From Marchantia polymorpha subsp. ruderalis (taxonomy: Eukaryota; Streptophyta; Marchantiopsida; Marchantiales; Marchantiaceae), in NCBI GenBank assembly GCA_037833965.1, contig AP031355.1:30281501-30345500 (forward strand): 64,000 nucleotides of DNA, written 5' to 3'. This document shows positions 40,879 to 52,891 of the stretch, piece by piece (within the stretch, counting starts at the first letter, position 1; each line of letters starts with the position of its first letter). The position numbers and the translations under genes were made by a program. The notes below the pieces were generated by a model. It had not been told where the DNA came from and searched no databases. It saw only the letters and a program-made list of their open reading frames with translations.

Positions 40879-41321
40879 GAAGAGTGGTGAAGTGCCTGAG
40901 GCAGATGCTGCCAAATAACAACTTGAACCGAAGAGTTAATCAAAGCTACTTAGTATCAGCCTCTCGCCTAGCCGATCCAATTTTAAGCGCTAGAGCATCA
41001 CGACATTCACACTGGATCTTGTCATATCTCACTCTTTCCGGAACCAGTCGGGTCTGTGTTCTTTTTAAGCACCGCACGGTGCTGCCTATCGGTGGTGGAG
41101 AGTGAAGAGTGGTGAATTGCCTGAGGCAGATGCTGCCCAAATAACAACTTGAACCGAAGAGTTAATCAAAGCCACTTAGTATCAGCCTTTGCGCCTAGCC
41201 GATCCAATTTTAAGCGCTAGAGCATCACGACATTCACACTGGATCTTGTCACATCACACTCTTTTCGAAACCAGTCGGGTCTCTGTACTTTTTAAGCACC
41301 GCACGGTGCTGCCTATCGGTG
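40879..41321. repeat. 225-bp tandem duplication, two copies
   Basis: Copy 1 (40879-41103) and copy 2 (41104-about 41321) are near-identical, beginning GAAGAGTGGTGAA and ending GGTGCTGCCTATCGGTG. Differences are mostly single substitutions and short indels. Each copy contains the hairpin AGCACCG/C/ACGGTGCT... (AGCACCGCACGGTGCT). It lies upstream of the CCR4-like start (40454), so it could carry duplicated promoter elements. Confidence 0.9.
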
Positions 41322-44300
41322 CGTCAAAGAGAGCAGGGAAGAAATTACAGCTCGCCCGAACGGGACAGGAAGAAAGGTTGGGAAGGGCCTAGAAATCGAG
41401 CGGGATCGGGGTAATATGCGCCTGAACATTCTCTAGATCATGAACGTGCACCGCATTGGACTGCAGGGGAGCTGCTAAGTTGGAATCAAAATAGATGAGA
41501 TGGGATGTACGATGTGTCTGCATCTCATGCGCTGGCGCAGATTTTAGCTGCGTGCCATTCACTTCCTGTAGACGTCTGTGCGTACATTCTCTGGTGTACA
41601 AACCAGACACTGAGTTCCGATTCTGCGCACCGTGATATGATCTGCGATCTGGTATGTGCTTGACATGCTTTATTGGCCATTTGGCTGCTTTTGATGGCTA
41701 CTCTGATGGGCCAGATGTTGGGCCCCTCCGCTCTGATTCATTCTGCCTTTGCCAACAACAAATACGATCCCATGTTTTCCCATCATAATTCTACGATCTG
41801 TCCACAAGTTTTTGATCCACTTTCCAATGCGATGACTCCTTCATAAAGTCTGGGCCTTCCATGGCCACTACAATCCAACAAAGAAGGACAAGACACCAAA
41901 CACAGATTCTCGTACACGTCTCCTTACATCATGATCCTCGTCATCCCTACCCTTCCGTGACTAGAAACGCACAGATACCCAAAAACGCTTTGTTTACACC
42001 TTTACTTGTATCTGCATCAGCTATTAACTTTTCGTAACTCTACAGAACAAGCAATGGTTGGAGAAAAATCTGATGAACAAGAAATCCACCTGCGTACTCA
42101 ATCCGATCAATATATTATATATTTGGAGGTGCTGAACGCAAAGAATGAAACATCCGATCGAGGTATTGTCCAACTCACGCGTTACCACGCAGGAAATTCA
42201 CAATCCTAGAACTTCACATTCTCGCCAAGCGCTGAGTCCGCCACGAGATTCTGGGAATTTCCATTTTTTTAAGGAATCCAAAAGATTAAGATTTTGGCTG
42301 TACCACATCCATCGTAACTTAGTGACAACTGTCCTCTGTTTGTTGATCCATTTTATGCCTTCCTTCTCATAGAATCTAGTCAACCATGTCCGTAACTTGG
42401 TTGGATGTCGCATTAGTGAAAGAAGTTTGATCGTAAGCACAAGAAGTCACAGCTCACTGAACATCATCAAAGTCAGACGGTTCTCTCGTGGTGTCTGACA
42501 CTGGTGCATTGTAGTCATATCACTGGCATCCACAACACGGTCTTGGGTAGCCTTTACGCTTCTGGTCTCCGCCAGTGTTCTAGAAGCAAAGAATAGCACT
42601 CGGTTTTGAACGATTCAGAGGCTTTTCACGCTTCATTTAACACTTCCGTGACTCTCCTTGGGAAATTCTTTCAACCTCTCCAGTTACATGATTCCTCTAA
42701 TTGCTTCAATTCTGACCTTTCCTAAAGCAACGCAAACCTTGCAGAGACAAGACTAACACTACGTAGCACTAATCTGCTAAATCCGACGAAGAAGCGAAGA
42801 AAGGGTCCACGTGTCGACCGAATTTTCATATTTCACTGCTTCAGTAAAGTTCAGGAATAACGGTCTAGTCAAGAGCACATTTTGGTTACAGAAACTCCTG
42901 ATTTTCAAGTGTATCAAGACATGAGAGCTTGGAGACAGAGTCATGTAGAGCCTATAGACCGCCTTCTGCTGGGCCAAACAGCCAACTCAGAGGTCACTCT
43001 AGCATCCACGACATCAGAAGACAATGTCAAAGACAAGGTCGTTGAGCTTTCGGAGGAATAAGTCAATTTCGTGTGCGTATGTACGGAGATCCGTTTGTCA
43101 AGACATCTGAGAAAGTAGTTTCATTTTTCGGTCACACTGCATCACTAATACATCAGGCCCAAATTATTGTCCCGAGCGATGCCCATACTGTTACAGCCCT
43201 GAACAGTATTTCCTTCAAAGAGGGTCTAGACTTAGCCCAGCTCGTGTACGAAGGTAGAGTGCAAGAAAACGCAACAGTATTCTAGTACTTCGCAGGAAAT
43301 CTTGAGGCACACAAACGAAGGCATTAGACGCAATCCTACAATAAGTCCAACGGAATCAGTCTCTACCTAAGCCACCCCAGTCCGTATTCACTATCAAGAG
43401 CTTCTCTGAAAACAGCCATTCCCTGCACTCCTGGAGTGCCTGACTGTTACACCCGTATGTTAGTCATAAGATCGACCCATCCTACTGAAAGTTCCTCCGC
43501 GTCTTTCTCGATTTACTCCACCTTCCCTGCAGGCCTTCATCAGAAACGCCTCTGATTAACATGCGCCTGCACCATACACCCGTGATGACGGCATCGACGG
43601 ATCCGAACCATCAACTCGATGATCGTTACGTATCCAAACAGACTCCGAACGTATGCAACTTCGTATGTAACAGCTATCGATCTGAAACTCCAGTGTGCCA
43701 TACCTTGTGCGCACACGGCGTTCTGCAGTCATCTCCCGTTTTGAAGACAGCCATTGAAAACTTGTGACCATGCTAATGAACAGATATTACGCAACACAGA
43801 CCTGCGCTGATACTACAATCGCAGAATCATTGCAATGTCAAGACCTGGACTGAGATCTATGAACACAGTAGAAACGGAAGTGATAACCTGCGCTATGCTT
43901 CAGATCAGTTTTGCAGCATGTTTCTCCTCACAGGGTATCGTTTCAACGCACAGTATTTCGAAAAGAATTGGTCACAAATCATAGGATCCACTGGTTGCAA
44001 TGATGGGTGGGTCAGATAGTACACACCTGAAGGAGCTCCAGTCCCCATGCACTTGTACTTCACCCCAGCCAGACGTCAGCAAGTACTCCTTTTGGAGTAG
44101 TCAATCTACAACTTCCATACAGTTGCATTCCTACAGAGCAGCCGTACCTCTAACCCATCATGAACTTCAGCTCACGCCAACTTATGTTGACCCACATCGT
44201 CTCTATTTCAAGCCCGCATCGGCTATACTGAGGCGAGAGACTTTTAGATCAAGTCGCAGCTTGGCTACAAAGCATCTGAAACCAATAGGTATGCAATGCA

Positions 44301-45152
44301 AGAGTTTCGAGAAGCGAGATAGACACTTTCCTCGATGCCCGATTGACATGAAGCACGATGAGCCAGAACTATCGACAAAAACAAACAGATCTTGTGTAAA
44401 TCAACATGAAACCTTCGTAACAATCCTTTCAGTGGCCCACAATCGACCCTCAAGAGCTCAAGCCTACACGGAGAGAACGCGTACCATTTCTGAGACCAAC
44501 CACTGGTAATAAAATTGTAGAGCCGGGAGAACGGCTTCTTTTATTCACTGGGGAAAATGGGAGATATGAAAGAAATCCTTTCAACCTTCTCTCAAATCAA
44601 TACAAAGAAGAATGATGTCTTGAATGAAACATGATCAAGCAAACTCTGCTAGACATGATCAAGCAAACATGAGGCCACGTAATGGCGTTTCATAGGGAAT
44701 CAATTTCAGGCCTTCAAAGACCAGTCGAACTTATTAAAAGTAGCCAAGTCTTAAGTTCGTTGGCTAGCTTTCATTTATTACTTAGGGTAAAATTATTTTG
44801 ATGAATGTCTTGAAAACTGTGTACGTGAGGCACTCTCTGCTATGGATATTCTCATCTATTAAGCTACTATACACGATAGGTACCCGTTCTAGTCCAGTAC
44901 TTCGCTAAAAAACCTGCTAGACCTTTTAAACGTGTTAGACAAAAGTTCTAGCAATACCTGGAGAAAGCACCAATCCTTTGAAGGGATGTAATATCTCGTT
45001 ACAGTTGTCCGGTTATTGGGGAGCCGTGGCTAAGTAAGCCTCTACGCTAATCGAACATCGAAGAAAACTGGCCGTATACACATTCTGTAATGATGCCAGT
45101 TGGGTATGGTTACCGCCCAAAATTTGATGATCCGTGTCTTATCGACTGTTCT
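41322..45152. other. Unassigned 3.8 kb between CCR4-like and DUF506 genes
   Basis: Base composition is gene-like (near 45% GC) but no family is recognised. Two + strand pieces look most protein-like (separate entry). A longer frame at 44000-44509 (169 codons, MMGGSDSTHLKELQ start) is rich in Ser, Thr and His with no domain. A direct repeat ACATGATCAAGCAAAC occurs twice near 44629 and 44653. Confidence 0.35.
42861..43285 (+). CDS. Two consecutive protein-like open pieces, possible exon or decayed gene
   Basis: Frame 1 (42861-43061) has no stop for 66 codons and ends DKVVELSEE-stop; it includes MRAWRQSHVEPIDRLLLGQT. Frame 2, shifted, runs to 43285 and includes MYGDPFVKTSEKVVSFFGHT and SFKEGLDLAQLVYEGRVQE; its ATG is at 43079. 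Both have balanced amino-acid composition. They may be a terminal exon plus a second gene piece, or one reading frame broken by a frameshift near 43050. No family recognised. Confidence 0.25.
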
Positions 45153-46709
45153 CTACCAGTTGCTCTTTATCGGTCTCAAAATCGCTCTCCCTCCTTTGCT
45201 GTGCGTGAGTGCAGGCAGACCGTGGTGATGACCAGGGCCCTTCACATCGTTGAGAAGGGATACTCTCGTACGTCTCAGTTGCTCTCCGCACTGCTTCGTG
45301 AGCACAGGGTTCGGAGTGTGGATGCCGTTTCTCCAGTGCACACTGCAAGGAAACTTGAGGTCAGTCTGACTGTAGTCGCTGGTCCTTCTTTCGGAGTTGG
45401 ACAGCCACTTCGCAATCATGTAATCGAGGGTCCGCCATGGAGGCAAGGGCATAGAGTTCTGCCTCAACGAGTTCTTCGCAGCTTCTGACATGATATCCAG
45501 CACCTGCTCGAGTTTGCCCTTAGTGCCCACGAATATGGCAGGTAGGGTCTGAAGGGCCGCCAGGTAATGCGGAGTAGGCCTGGCGATCTCGAACTGCGCC
45601 TTGAAGTCGATGTCGACGATAAGGCGCTCTTCGGCGACACGATCTCCTTCCAGTATGACATCAAGGTACTCATATTCACCTGCTCATAGAGGAAAACGAT
45701 GAGGTCAGCCATACGAACTTTTGAAAAACACGTATACTAAGACGGTTACAACCAAGTGCAGAGCCACGATTATTCTCGCGGACCTCGAAGCTATTGGGGA
45801 GAGAAAGTATTCACGGCTAGAACTGAGAAGATCCTTTCAACTTCGAATTATAACATTGCTCCCAGTTGGTAGGTATTGAGAAGTTTCGCACCTCCAGGGA
45901 CCCGGCCTGAGTTTTGCCAGCGGGATTTACACAGTGCCGCATTGTAACCGGCAGATCGCAGGTTCATAACAACAAATCGACGCGTACAACTTCCTTTACA
46001 CTCGGAGGGTCCACTGCTGTGAATGAGATCAGTGTCCTCGTTGATAGCTAAAACTAGTATGGTCACGTTTGAAAGCAGGTCCCTATGAAGGGGTTCTGAT
46101 GGCGTTGTCAAAACCTGCACCACATGGACGACAGAGCATCAATTCCTGTCACATGGCTGGAACATGCAAAGGTAGAATCGCAGTATTCCAACGAGCAGAA
46201 CACTAAGGAATAAGTCTGTCGAGTTTTGACAACCCCGCCCACTGTCTCTACACATATGCATAGACGCAGAAGGATAACGGTGTCCTGAAGGTTACCTGTA
46301 GAATTTCACAAAATTTCGTAATGGTTGATGCACCATTGTCACTATCGCTGTTCTCCCAATAATCGCAGGAGCCGTTCTCCACATACTCATGGACCATGGC
46401 TGCAAGATCATGTTCACTATCGTTGCTCCCGTTGCTGTACTTTGCCGCGCTCTGCTCATTAACTGGTCCTGAGCTCAAAAACTTTGCCTGCTTATCCTCC
46501 TTCATCTTCTGCAACCTTGTCGTCTGAGATTGCGCCGGCCAGCACGCTTTGTGCTTGCCAGGAACAAATGGCACGGGAAGATGAGCATTGGGGGGATTCA
46601 GGAAATCCAAATGGTAGTCCACATTCTCGATCGCCAACATGTCACCATACACCGCAGAATTGGTGTCCTGGTGATGGCTGAATGGCCCATTGTATAGAAG
46701 GCCAGGCAT
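45153..46709 (-). CDS. DUF506 family protein (PDDEXK nuclease-like)
   Basis: Three exons on - strand: 46709-46296, 46114-45892, 45679-45153; 1164 nt, 387 residues, phases 0 and 1 conserved. Diagnostic DUF506 motifs occur in order: DLAAMVHEYVENGSCDY, then TKFCEILQ at the exon 1 end, then ECKGSCTRRFVVMNLRSAGY and CKSRWQNSGRVPGG, EYEYLDVILEG, ERLIVDIDFKAQFEIARPT and a C-terminal PPWRTLDYMIAKWLS. Family knowledge: DUF506 is plant-wide, assigned to the PDDEXK nuclease-like superfamily by fold prediction; some members respond to iron, phosphate or other stress, and molecular activity is not established. The start ATG (46709) is the first in frame after probable 5' UTR. The residues after SDYSQTDLKFPC are less conserved. 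Length fits the family. Confidence 0.88.
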
Positions 46710-47162
46710 TCTAAAAACTGTAGGGGTCGAAATGGTGATCCTTTGGAACTGATCGATCGATCAGATACGAGAGAACCACTACCCACGGAAGATGGAAAGC
46801 ACTATGTCGTTGTCGTCAAAGACTGCCTGACAGAAGACCCTCGGAAGAAGGACAAAATCCGCAGGGAGGAACTATGCCGGATGCTACAAAACTTCTGAAT
46901 ACAGAGTCTCGATTCTAAAGGGAAGAACTGGAAACGCTTGAGCCAGCGAGTAAAACTTTCCGTCCGCATGCAACATGCCCACACCCTTTCGCTCAAATGA
47001 CAACCCGATCAGCCGCTGCTTGGGAAGCAAAATCAGATTTAAACCCCAAAAAAACAACCGTGAAAGATCCACCATTCACACTCAATCCACTTTCCCTTCC
47101 CTTCTCACACGCCCTTCACTACAGCGCCTAATTCCTCCAGTGCTGCCTGAAGATGTACACAC

Positions 47163-47170
47163 TATATATA
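47163..47170 (-). promoter_or_regulatory. Candidate TATA box of the DUF506 gene
   Basis: TATATATA is followed on the - strand by GTGTGTACATC. It lies about 455 bp upstream of the DUF506 start codon, which leaves room for a 5' UTR of some 420 bp, plausible for this family. Assignment by position and consensus only. Confidence 0.35.
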
Positions 47171-47508
47171 CCCTGCCCGACCGCACATGCACTGATCCGT
47201 CGTCACCTCTAGCCGCCTCACCTCTCCGCAACGAGTGTCAAAACATCATCGCCCTCTATATACACCTTCTTCAGATCCTCCCTCTCAGTCCCGATCCTTT
47301 CTCTCTCCTTCTCTTCCACTTTCACAGACTACCACCTTCTCCTCCTCCTCCCCTCCCCTCCTTTCCCTTCTGTACACCACCCTCCCTCCTCTCTACCCTC
47401 TCCCCAGCTCTTCTCCTTGCGTGCACTCGCGTCCGAACGGATGATGATGACAATGATGCGGCACAACTTCTCCCTCGCCTTCCAGAAACATGCAACGACC
47501 AGAAGAGG

Positions 47509-47510
<2 letters not shown>

Positions 47511-47544
<34 letters not shown>
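47511..47544. repeat. (TC)17 microsatellite within a long pyrimidine-rich tract
   Basis: Thirty-four bases of pure TC repeat; the surrounding 47.3-47.9 kb is C/T-rich on the + strand. Such GA/TC tracts are common in plant core promoters and 5' UTRs. Confidence 0.95.
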
Positions 47545-47546
<2 letters not shown>

Positions 47547-49300
47547 TCGACAGATTGTCACTCTCTCCGCCAAAAAGAACGATCACGTCGCCTCTGCGCT
47601 CCCCTCTCCTCTCTCTCGCCTGGCCCGTCCCCACCTCTGTCTCTCGCCCACTTTCTCCCACACTCTCGTCGATCCTGTCAAGATATGTGAATCTCCTCAC
47701 ACGCTCTGCTCTCTCCCTGCAACAGAGTCCCAGCCCTCTCTCTCACCGAAGACTTTAAAGCGTGTGAGGGAAGCGCCTCCTCCTCTCTCCTCTCTCTCCC
47801 TCTCGTCTCCTCTCTCTTGTGTGAAGGAAGTCGAGGCTGCTCTGCGTTGAATGCTCGAGCGCACTATATGTAGTCCCATCGCGACCCAGATGCAGCCAGC
47901 TCTCGCAGGCAGGCGGACGCTGGTCAGGTGAGATGGTAGGAAAAGCAACAACTGGGCCCGGGCGAATAAAACATTTCCTTTTCTTATTCCCATTACATTT
48001 CATTTCCGCTTTATCTCCTCCCTCTTCCTCGCTCCGCCTTTATTAATACTCGCACATCGAGCGCATTCTACTGTACCGTAACTCTCCTCCGGAGGCTGCC
48101 GCTCGCGCTCTCGTGCCCGTCTTCTCCAGCAATCTTCTCCTTCGGAGACCGGTGCGCTCTGCGGCAGTGCTCTGCGCAGCAGACATTAGTGCAGAGTCGC
48201 AGCGCAGTCCTGCCCCACCAGAGGACCAGGACCTGGTTCGTCTTTGTCTCCGCGTTGGCTCAGCTCTCCAGTCTACAGTCGCCTTCTCCCCGGGCCTGGA
48301 CTGGACTGGCCTGGCGGACTTGCGTACTCCAACCCACGAGACGAAGCGTAGCGTAGGGTACTCTACGACTGACTGACTCGCGCTCCCCCCATCCCCCCAC
48401 CCCCCTCCTGTTGGACTGACTCGCCGAATGCGCCATCCCTCAGGAGGCAGAATTCGCCGCAGTCGGAGAATATTTAAGACAATCCCTGCAATTTCACTGC
48501 CCTCCCCCACCGCCCGCGGCCGTCCGATTCCGGCCGATGGCCATCGGGCCGGTGCCCGCACGTCGGATCCGGAATCGTTCGCCGAAGATTCGCGGACGAA
48601 CGCCCTTGCCCTGCCCGACTTTGCACTCCAGGCAGAGACCAGCTGCCTCGGATCACGACACGTGTGCACGAGCCAGGGCGGAAGCGAAACCCGGCTCACT
48701 TGCCGGAGCCATCATCGGCCGGGGTGAGCGAGGCGTATATGACCGAGATAACAAGCGGACCGAGTTCTCCGTTCCAGGCAGATATTTTTATCGCACGGCC
48801 TGTTTGGAGCGAGCCCGTCATCGCCAAAGTTACCGCGCTTTGTCCTGCCTGCCTGCGGAGCGAGGGCTGGGGATTCAGCTTTTACAGCGCGGTGTTGGGC
48901 CCGCGAAGGGATCGACGGAAGGGGTGCGATTCGGGTGTGTTACGACTCAGGAGCGCTCCGGGGACAGCCCCGTCGCCATCGCCCGACTCATCATTATCAG
49001 ATGATCGTCGCACCTGTCGGAGGCGTCGGACGTGGGCCTACCACATTCAAAATACGCCTCCGCTCACGCAAAGACGCTGGGGCGCCAACTCTCGAACTGA
49101 CGCCGAGATTGCCCGCAGATCGGAGCCAGGATTCTCCAAATTGGCGACGTCGCAATCGGTGACATGGGTCCTGGTACCGAACCCCTGCCATCGTCCACCA
49201 CAGCCCGGAACGGGCTCGACCACGGTAACTCCGTGCTGCGGGTGGACGAACTGCAAAGTGTAATCAGTTTGCAACCTTCGGGTTCACATGATATCGACAC
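47545..49300. other. GC-rich region, no gene called
   Basis: The most GC-rich part of the window. Long frames exist on both strands (48043-48699 -, 48664-49263 +, 48537-49004 +) because stops are rare in GC-rich sequence; they overlap and none shows a domain. It could be a promoter or first exon of an RNA gene. TATA-like words at 47866 (CTATATGTAG) and a CTCCTCCGG block near 48083 were noted without assignment. Confidence 0.4.
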
Positions 49301-51888
49301 GTGGGCTGCTGTGAAGTTCGCGTGAGAGCTCCAGTACGAGAGCGACTCTCAGGTTCAGGACAGGAGCCCGGCTTAAGTTAGCCGGACTGGAAGAACTTGG
49401 TCTCACGTTGCCTGTTGGAAGATTTTCCAACCAAGAAGTTGTTGCCGGTAATGGATAACTGACTACCTACTTACATTAGGGGTATATCCTGTTGGTTGAG
49501 ACCGGCTGCTTAAAAGCCCCTAATATTGCAGCGACAAAGTCTATTAAGGTAGCGATCGCTCTCGATGTAGTTATAGAAGCGAACATGTTCCCCAATGTGG
49601 ATAAATGCAGCTTTATTTAGCAGCTGGAGCCTCTCTAGATCGATACGCATACTTGATAAACCCTTCTCCATGATCTCTGTGATGGACAAATTAAGCAATT
49701 TGTCATTACAATCATCGTAATAAAACCACTGGGATCGCTATTTTTGCACTAATTTGACTTCAGCCCGATTTCTCTCACGATAATCTTCGTCTCACATCCG
49801 AGTTTCTTTTCCATTCATCTAGAACGTGAAGACGGCAGTACACGTCCTCATCCGCCTTCATAATGAGCTAGGTACGAGGGTTAATTATGGTGGGGCTAAC
49901 GAACAGTCGTTACAGTCCCATTGAAAGTTACTTCGGTCCACCTCATGGGTAAGGTGACAAGGACGATAAGTCGAACATTCTCATGAATCGATCAGGGAGA
50001 AACTGGATAATTCGAAAGAAATGGGCGATGAGATTCACAAGGATTGGATAATAAGCTTAAAAGTAACATGTACTGTAGCTCCAAGACTTCTCCCCTCTTC
50101 TTTTCTTTACTATTTTCTTCTTTTCTTCTCAATTTCTTTAGACGGTTTCGCCATCCTGTTTGTATTCCACTCTTCTCTCGTTTTACTCGTTCCGAGTCCC
50201 TGAGAAGCATGTTCTTTGAAGGGATTTTTGGACATCAACGTCAGGGCAACAATAGGCACTTGCTCCCTATGACCCTCCTCTTGCCGCTTCAATCGAAGCA
50301 CATTTAACTCTCATCCTTAAGGGTTATCTATCCTTTGGGAACAAATTGAGTTCTATGTTTGAGAGTGGGCTTTTGGCGTTGTCCTCTAGCAGGGCTACTC
50401 TTTTATTTTGTCCTCGCCGTCTCAGTCTTCTTTTCGCTCTCTGAAACCGTAAATCCGGTTGGGGACATTTCCAGGATTGGAATTCATAACCCAATTCGAG
50501 TAGGTTTCTATAATGAAAAACCGGCAATGATAGCTTTCGTTACTGGATCTCCCTCCATTCAGTGTGAGCTATCCACTCTGCCATAAGTTTTGTACATGTG
50601 CTCAGTGCTCCAAGAAAGCCCTCTCTTTTTCGTTAACTTCACTTTTTTCGTGCTCATCTCACGTATGCCTAGACCTGATCTATGTTCAACCTCCCACAAG
50701 ATATGTGTTTTTTTTAGCTGTTTTCAAATACGAAAGCTTACTCCGCTCATGTTTTAACTGTGATAAACTGAGTTGTTTGAGGCTGTCCTCTCCAAGCTGC
50801 CTCAACCTACTGAAGTTTCGAGCGGGCTTGGACCCATCTATTCTCCATCTCACGAGTCCAGTCTCCCACTCTTCCCAGTGCATGTATGCACGATCGATTG
50901 GACATACTTTAATTTTTTAATTTTTTTTCTAAATTTCCCACCGAGCCGGGACCTACCTTAAGTAGAAGTAATGTCTCACCTAAAAATCCTCCACAGAAAC
51001 GGTTATGTACTTCTCCGTCAAGCTGAATATTATGTACTTTATTATAATATCGTCTCGAATCTTAGCGGCTACATGGATATTATCCATGACTCACAAGACA
51101 TTGCTTATCCCTTTTGGCCTTAGTGTTTACAAGGATCAGCAGTATTTAGGATTAAAGTACAAGTTCAAACATATAGTACATGATAATCCTAAAATTGAAA
51201 TAAATTATGACTTTTGTCCTTCCTATCGTGCCTCTACCTCCACCTTTTTTCTTCTAGTTTTCAGTTTCTACTCTTGCTTCTTTAGTTTTCGAAACTTGGT
51301 TCTCACTCTCATCTTTCCGGTCAAATCTGCTTGATCCTCTTGAACCTTTGGTTTCCTCCTTCATTTTCTGTTCCACCCAATTTCAGAGAATGTCGCCTCA
51401 CCCGATGCTATTAAAACAAGAGTATGGGACTACACTACCACCGGCTAGAGGATATCTTCGCCAATTACAGTATCTTAACACTCTTGTATCTAATGCATAC
51501 AAAATTTCGAATTCAAGTCAAGACATAACCCTTGATGCTTAAGTATTATGCCTCAAGAAACTGCTCAACATGTACAGCAGTCAGCCTAACGAACAAAAAG
51601 ACTCTCTCCCCATGCCGTGAAACGCTAGAGCAATCCCAGCGATGTCATTTAATATGTTACATTGTCAAGTGCATGCATGCGTGCGGTGTCAAATGGCGGT
51701 TTCCATGGGATGATCTTTGCCATCCCATGTGAACCGACCATCCTATTCCCCTTGTAAAGGGGTGTAGCTCACAAAATTTTCTACTGATGCTCAAATGTCA
51801 CTACTTGAAAAAGAAATCATCTTTTAGGTATCATGATGATGGAGTCCACACTTACTTGGTGTTTCTTTTTCAGCTGATTCTCCGAGCA
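49301..51888. other. Intergenic DNA, nothing assigned
   Basis: Short frames only. 50.05-50.2 kb is pyrimidine-rich. The + frame 51348-51542 includes MSPHPMLLKQEYGTTLPPAR but is short and isolated. Confidence 0.4.
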
Positions 51889-52891
51889 CTACTTCACCAC
51901 TTCCGACGTGGGCACAAAATCTGAAGAGTACATGAGAAAGAAATGGTTCTCAGTTCTTTTCCGTATTAGAAGCATCTGCTTTTCGACTCTAAACTTTGCC
52001 ATGGCCTCACTATCTTTCTTAGGATTTCTCTCTCTACAACTTGTAGCTTTCTTCATCACATAGTCTCTCACTTCTTGAGCATTGTGAGTCAGGTCTAGCA
52101 CATGCTCTTCGGTTCTCTCGTTCGGCTTTCCGTTAGCAAATCTCATCCACTTCGGCTGGTTTACCTGCGCTGGCATGGTCTTCCTGCTCGGCTCCTACCT
52201 GACTGACCATCTCACTTCTTGTATCATTAAATCCCTCCTAGGTGACAATGTTGTTCTTGGGATTTTTTTTGCGTGCCGAAACTCCCATGGCAAGTCGGAT
52301 TTGATTCGCTCTTCTCGTGGTTAGTCTACGATTCTGCAAGGGAGTTTTTGCCACTTCTGTCTTCTTGGAGTGCTAGCAACTGTTTTCTTCAACACCTCCA
52401 ATTGAGATATTCTTTAAGCTAAGCTTTTTTTTTACTTGCTCCTCCTATGTTATTCCAATTGTCTCACCTTTTTCCATGTTGGTGGCCATGGCAACTTGCT
52501 TCTGCCAATTCTTTGCTCATAAACTTCAAGACTATCAGGTGACGCGACACGGTTGAAAATGCGTTTAGTGGAGCCAACGAATTCTTCAACATGCGCTCGT
52601 GGCATAATACAAGAATAAAAGTCCACCATGTTTTCTTCCCCAAACAAAGGACTTCCCCTTGTGGTATATTCTTGACTCTCCCATATGCTTCTAGAGTACT
52701 GGATTTGAATAATTCCCAGTCCCCTCCTCGAATTCACCCAACGAATCCAAGGAGATGAAATCCCTAAACCTCGATTTCCACCCTTTCTCAAGTTTCAGTT
52801 CAGCGTTGGCCAGATGAGAAACTATTATCGAAGTGTTTGTTTCCTGCACTAATCGCGTTGGACTGGCGCAGATTACAAGAGTACTCTCCAT
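51889..52891 (-). pseudogene. Candidate decayed or unrecognised gene in pieces
   Basis: Three - strand pieces have balanced composition: 52891-52691 (MESTLVICASPTRLVQETNT), 52791-52450 (FGEENMVDFYSCIMPRAHVE; SKLPWPPTWKKVRQLE), and 52176-51889 (QPKWMRFANGKPNERTEEHV, Lys/Glu-rich, ending SEVVK). The first two overlap in different frames, so either a frameshift or an intron is needed between them. Good donor and acceptor pairs were not obvious. No family recognised; a decayed gene or retroelement gag-like fragment are both possible. Confidence 0.25.

Noticed and set aside
46975-47850. A 291-codon + strand frame rich in Ser, Leu and Pro
   Set aside because: It is a translation of pyrimidine-rich DNA including the (TC)17 tract, and it overlaps the likely promoter and 5' UTR of the DUF506 gene.
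48043-49263. Long overlapping open frames on both strands in GC-rich DNA
   Set aside because: They run through each other in all frames, have Arg/Ser/Pro/Gly compositions expected from GC-rich random sequence, and show no domain or splice structure.
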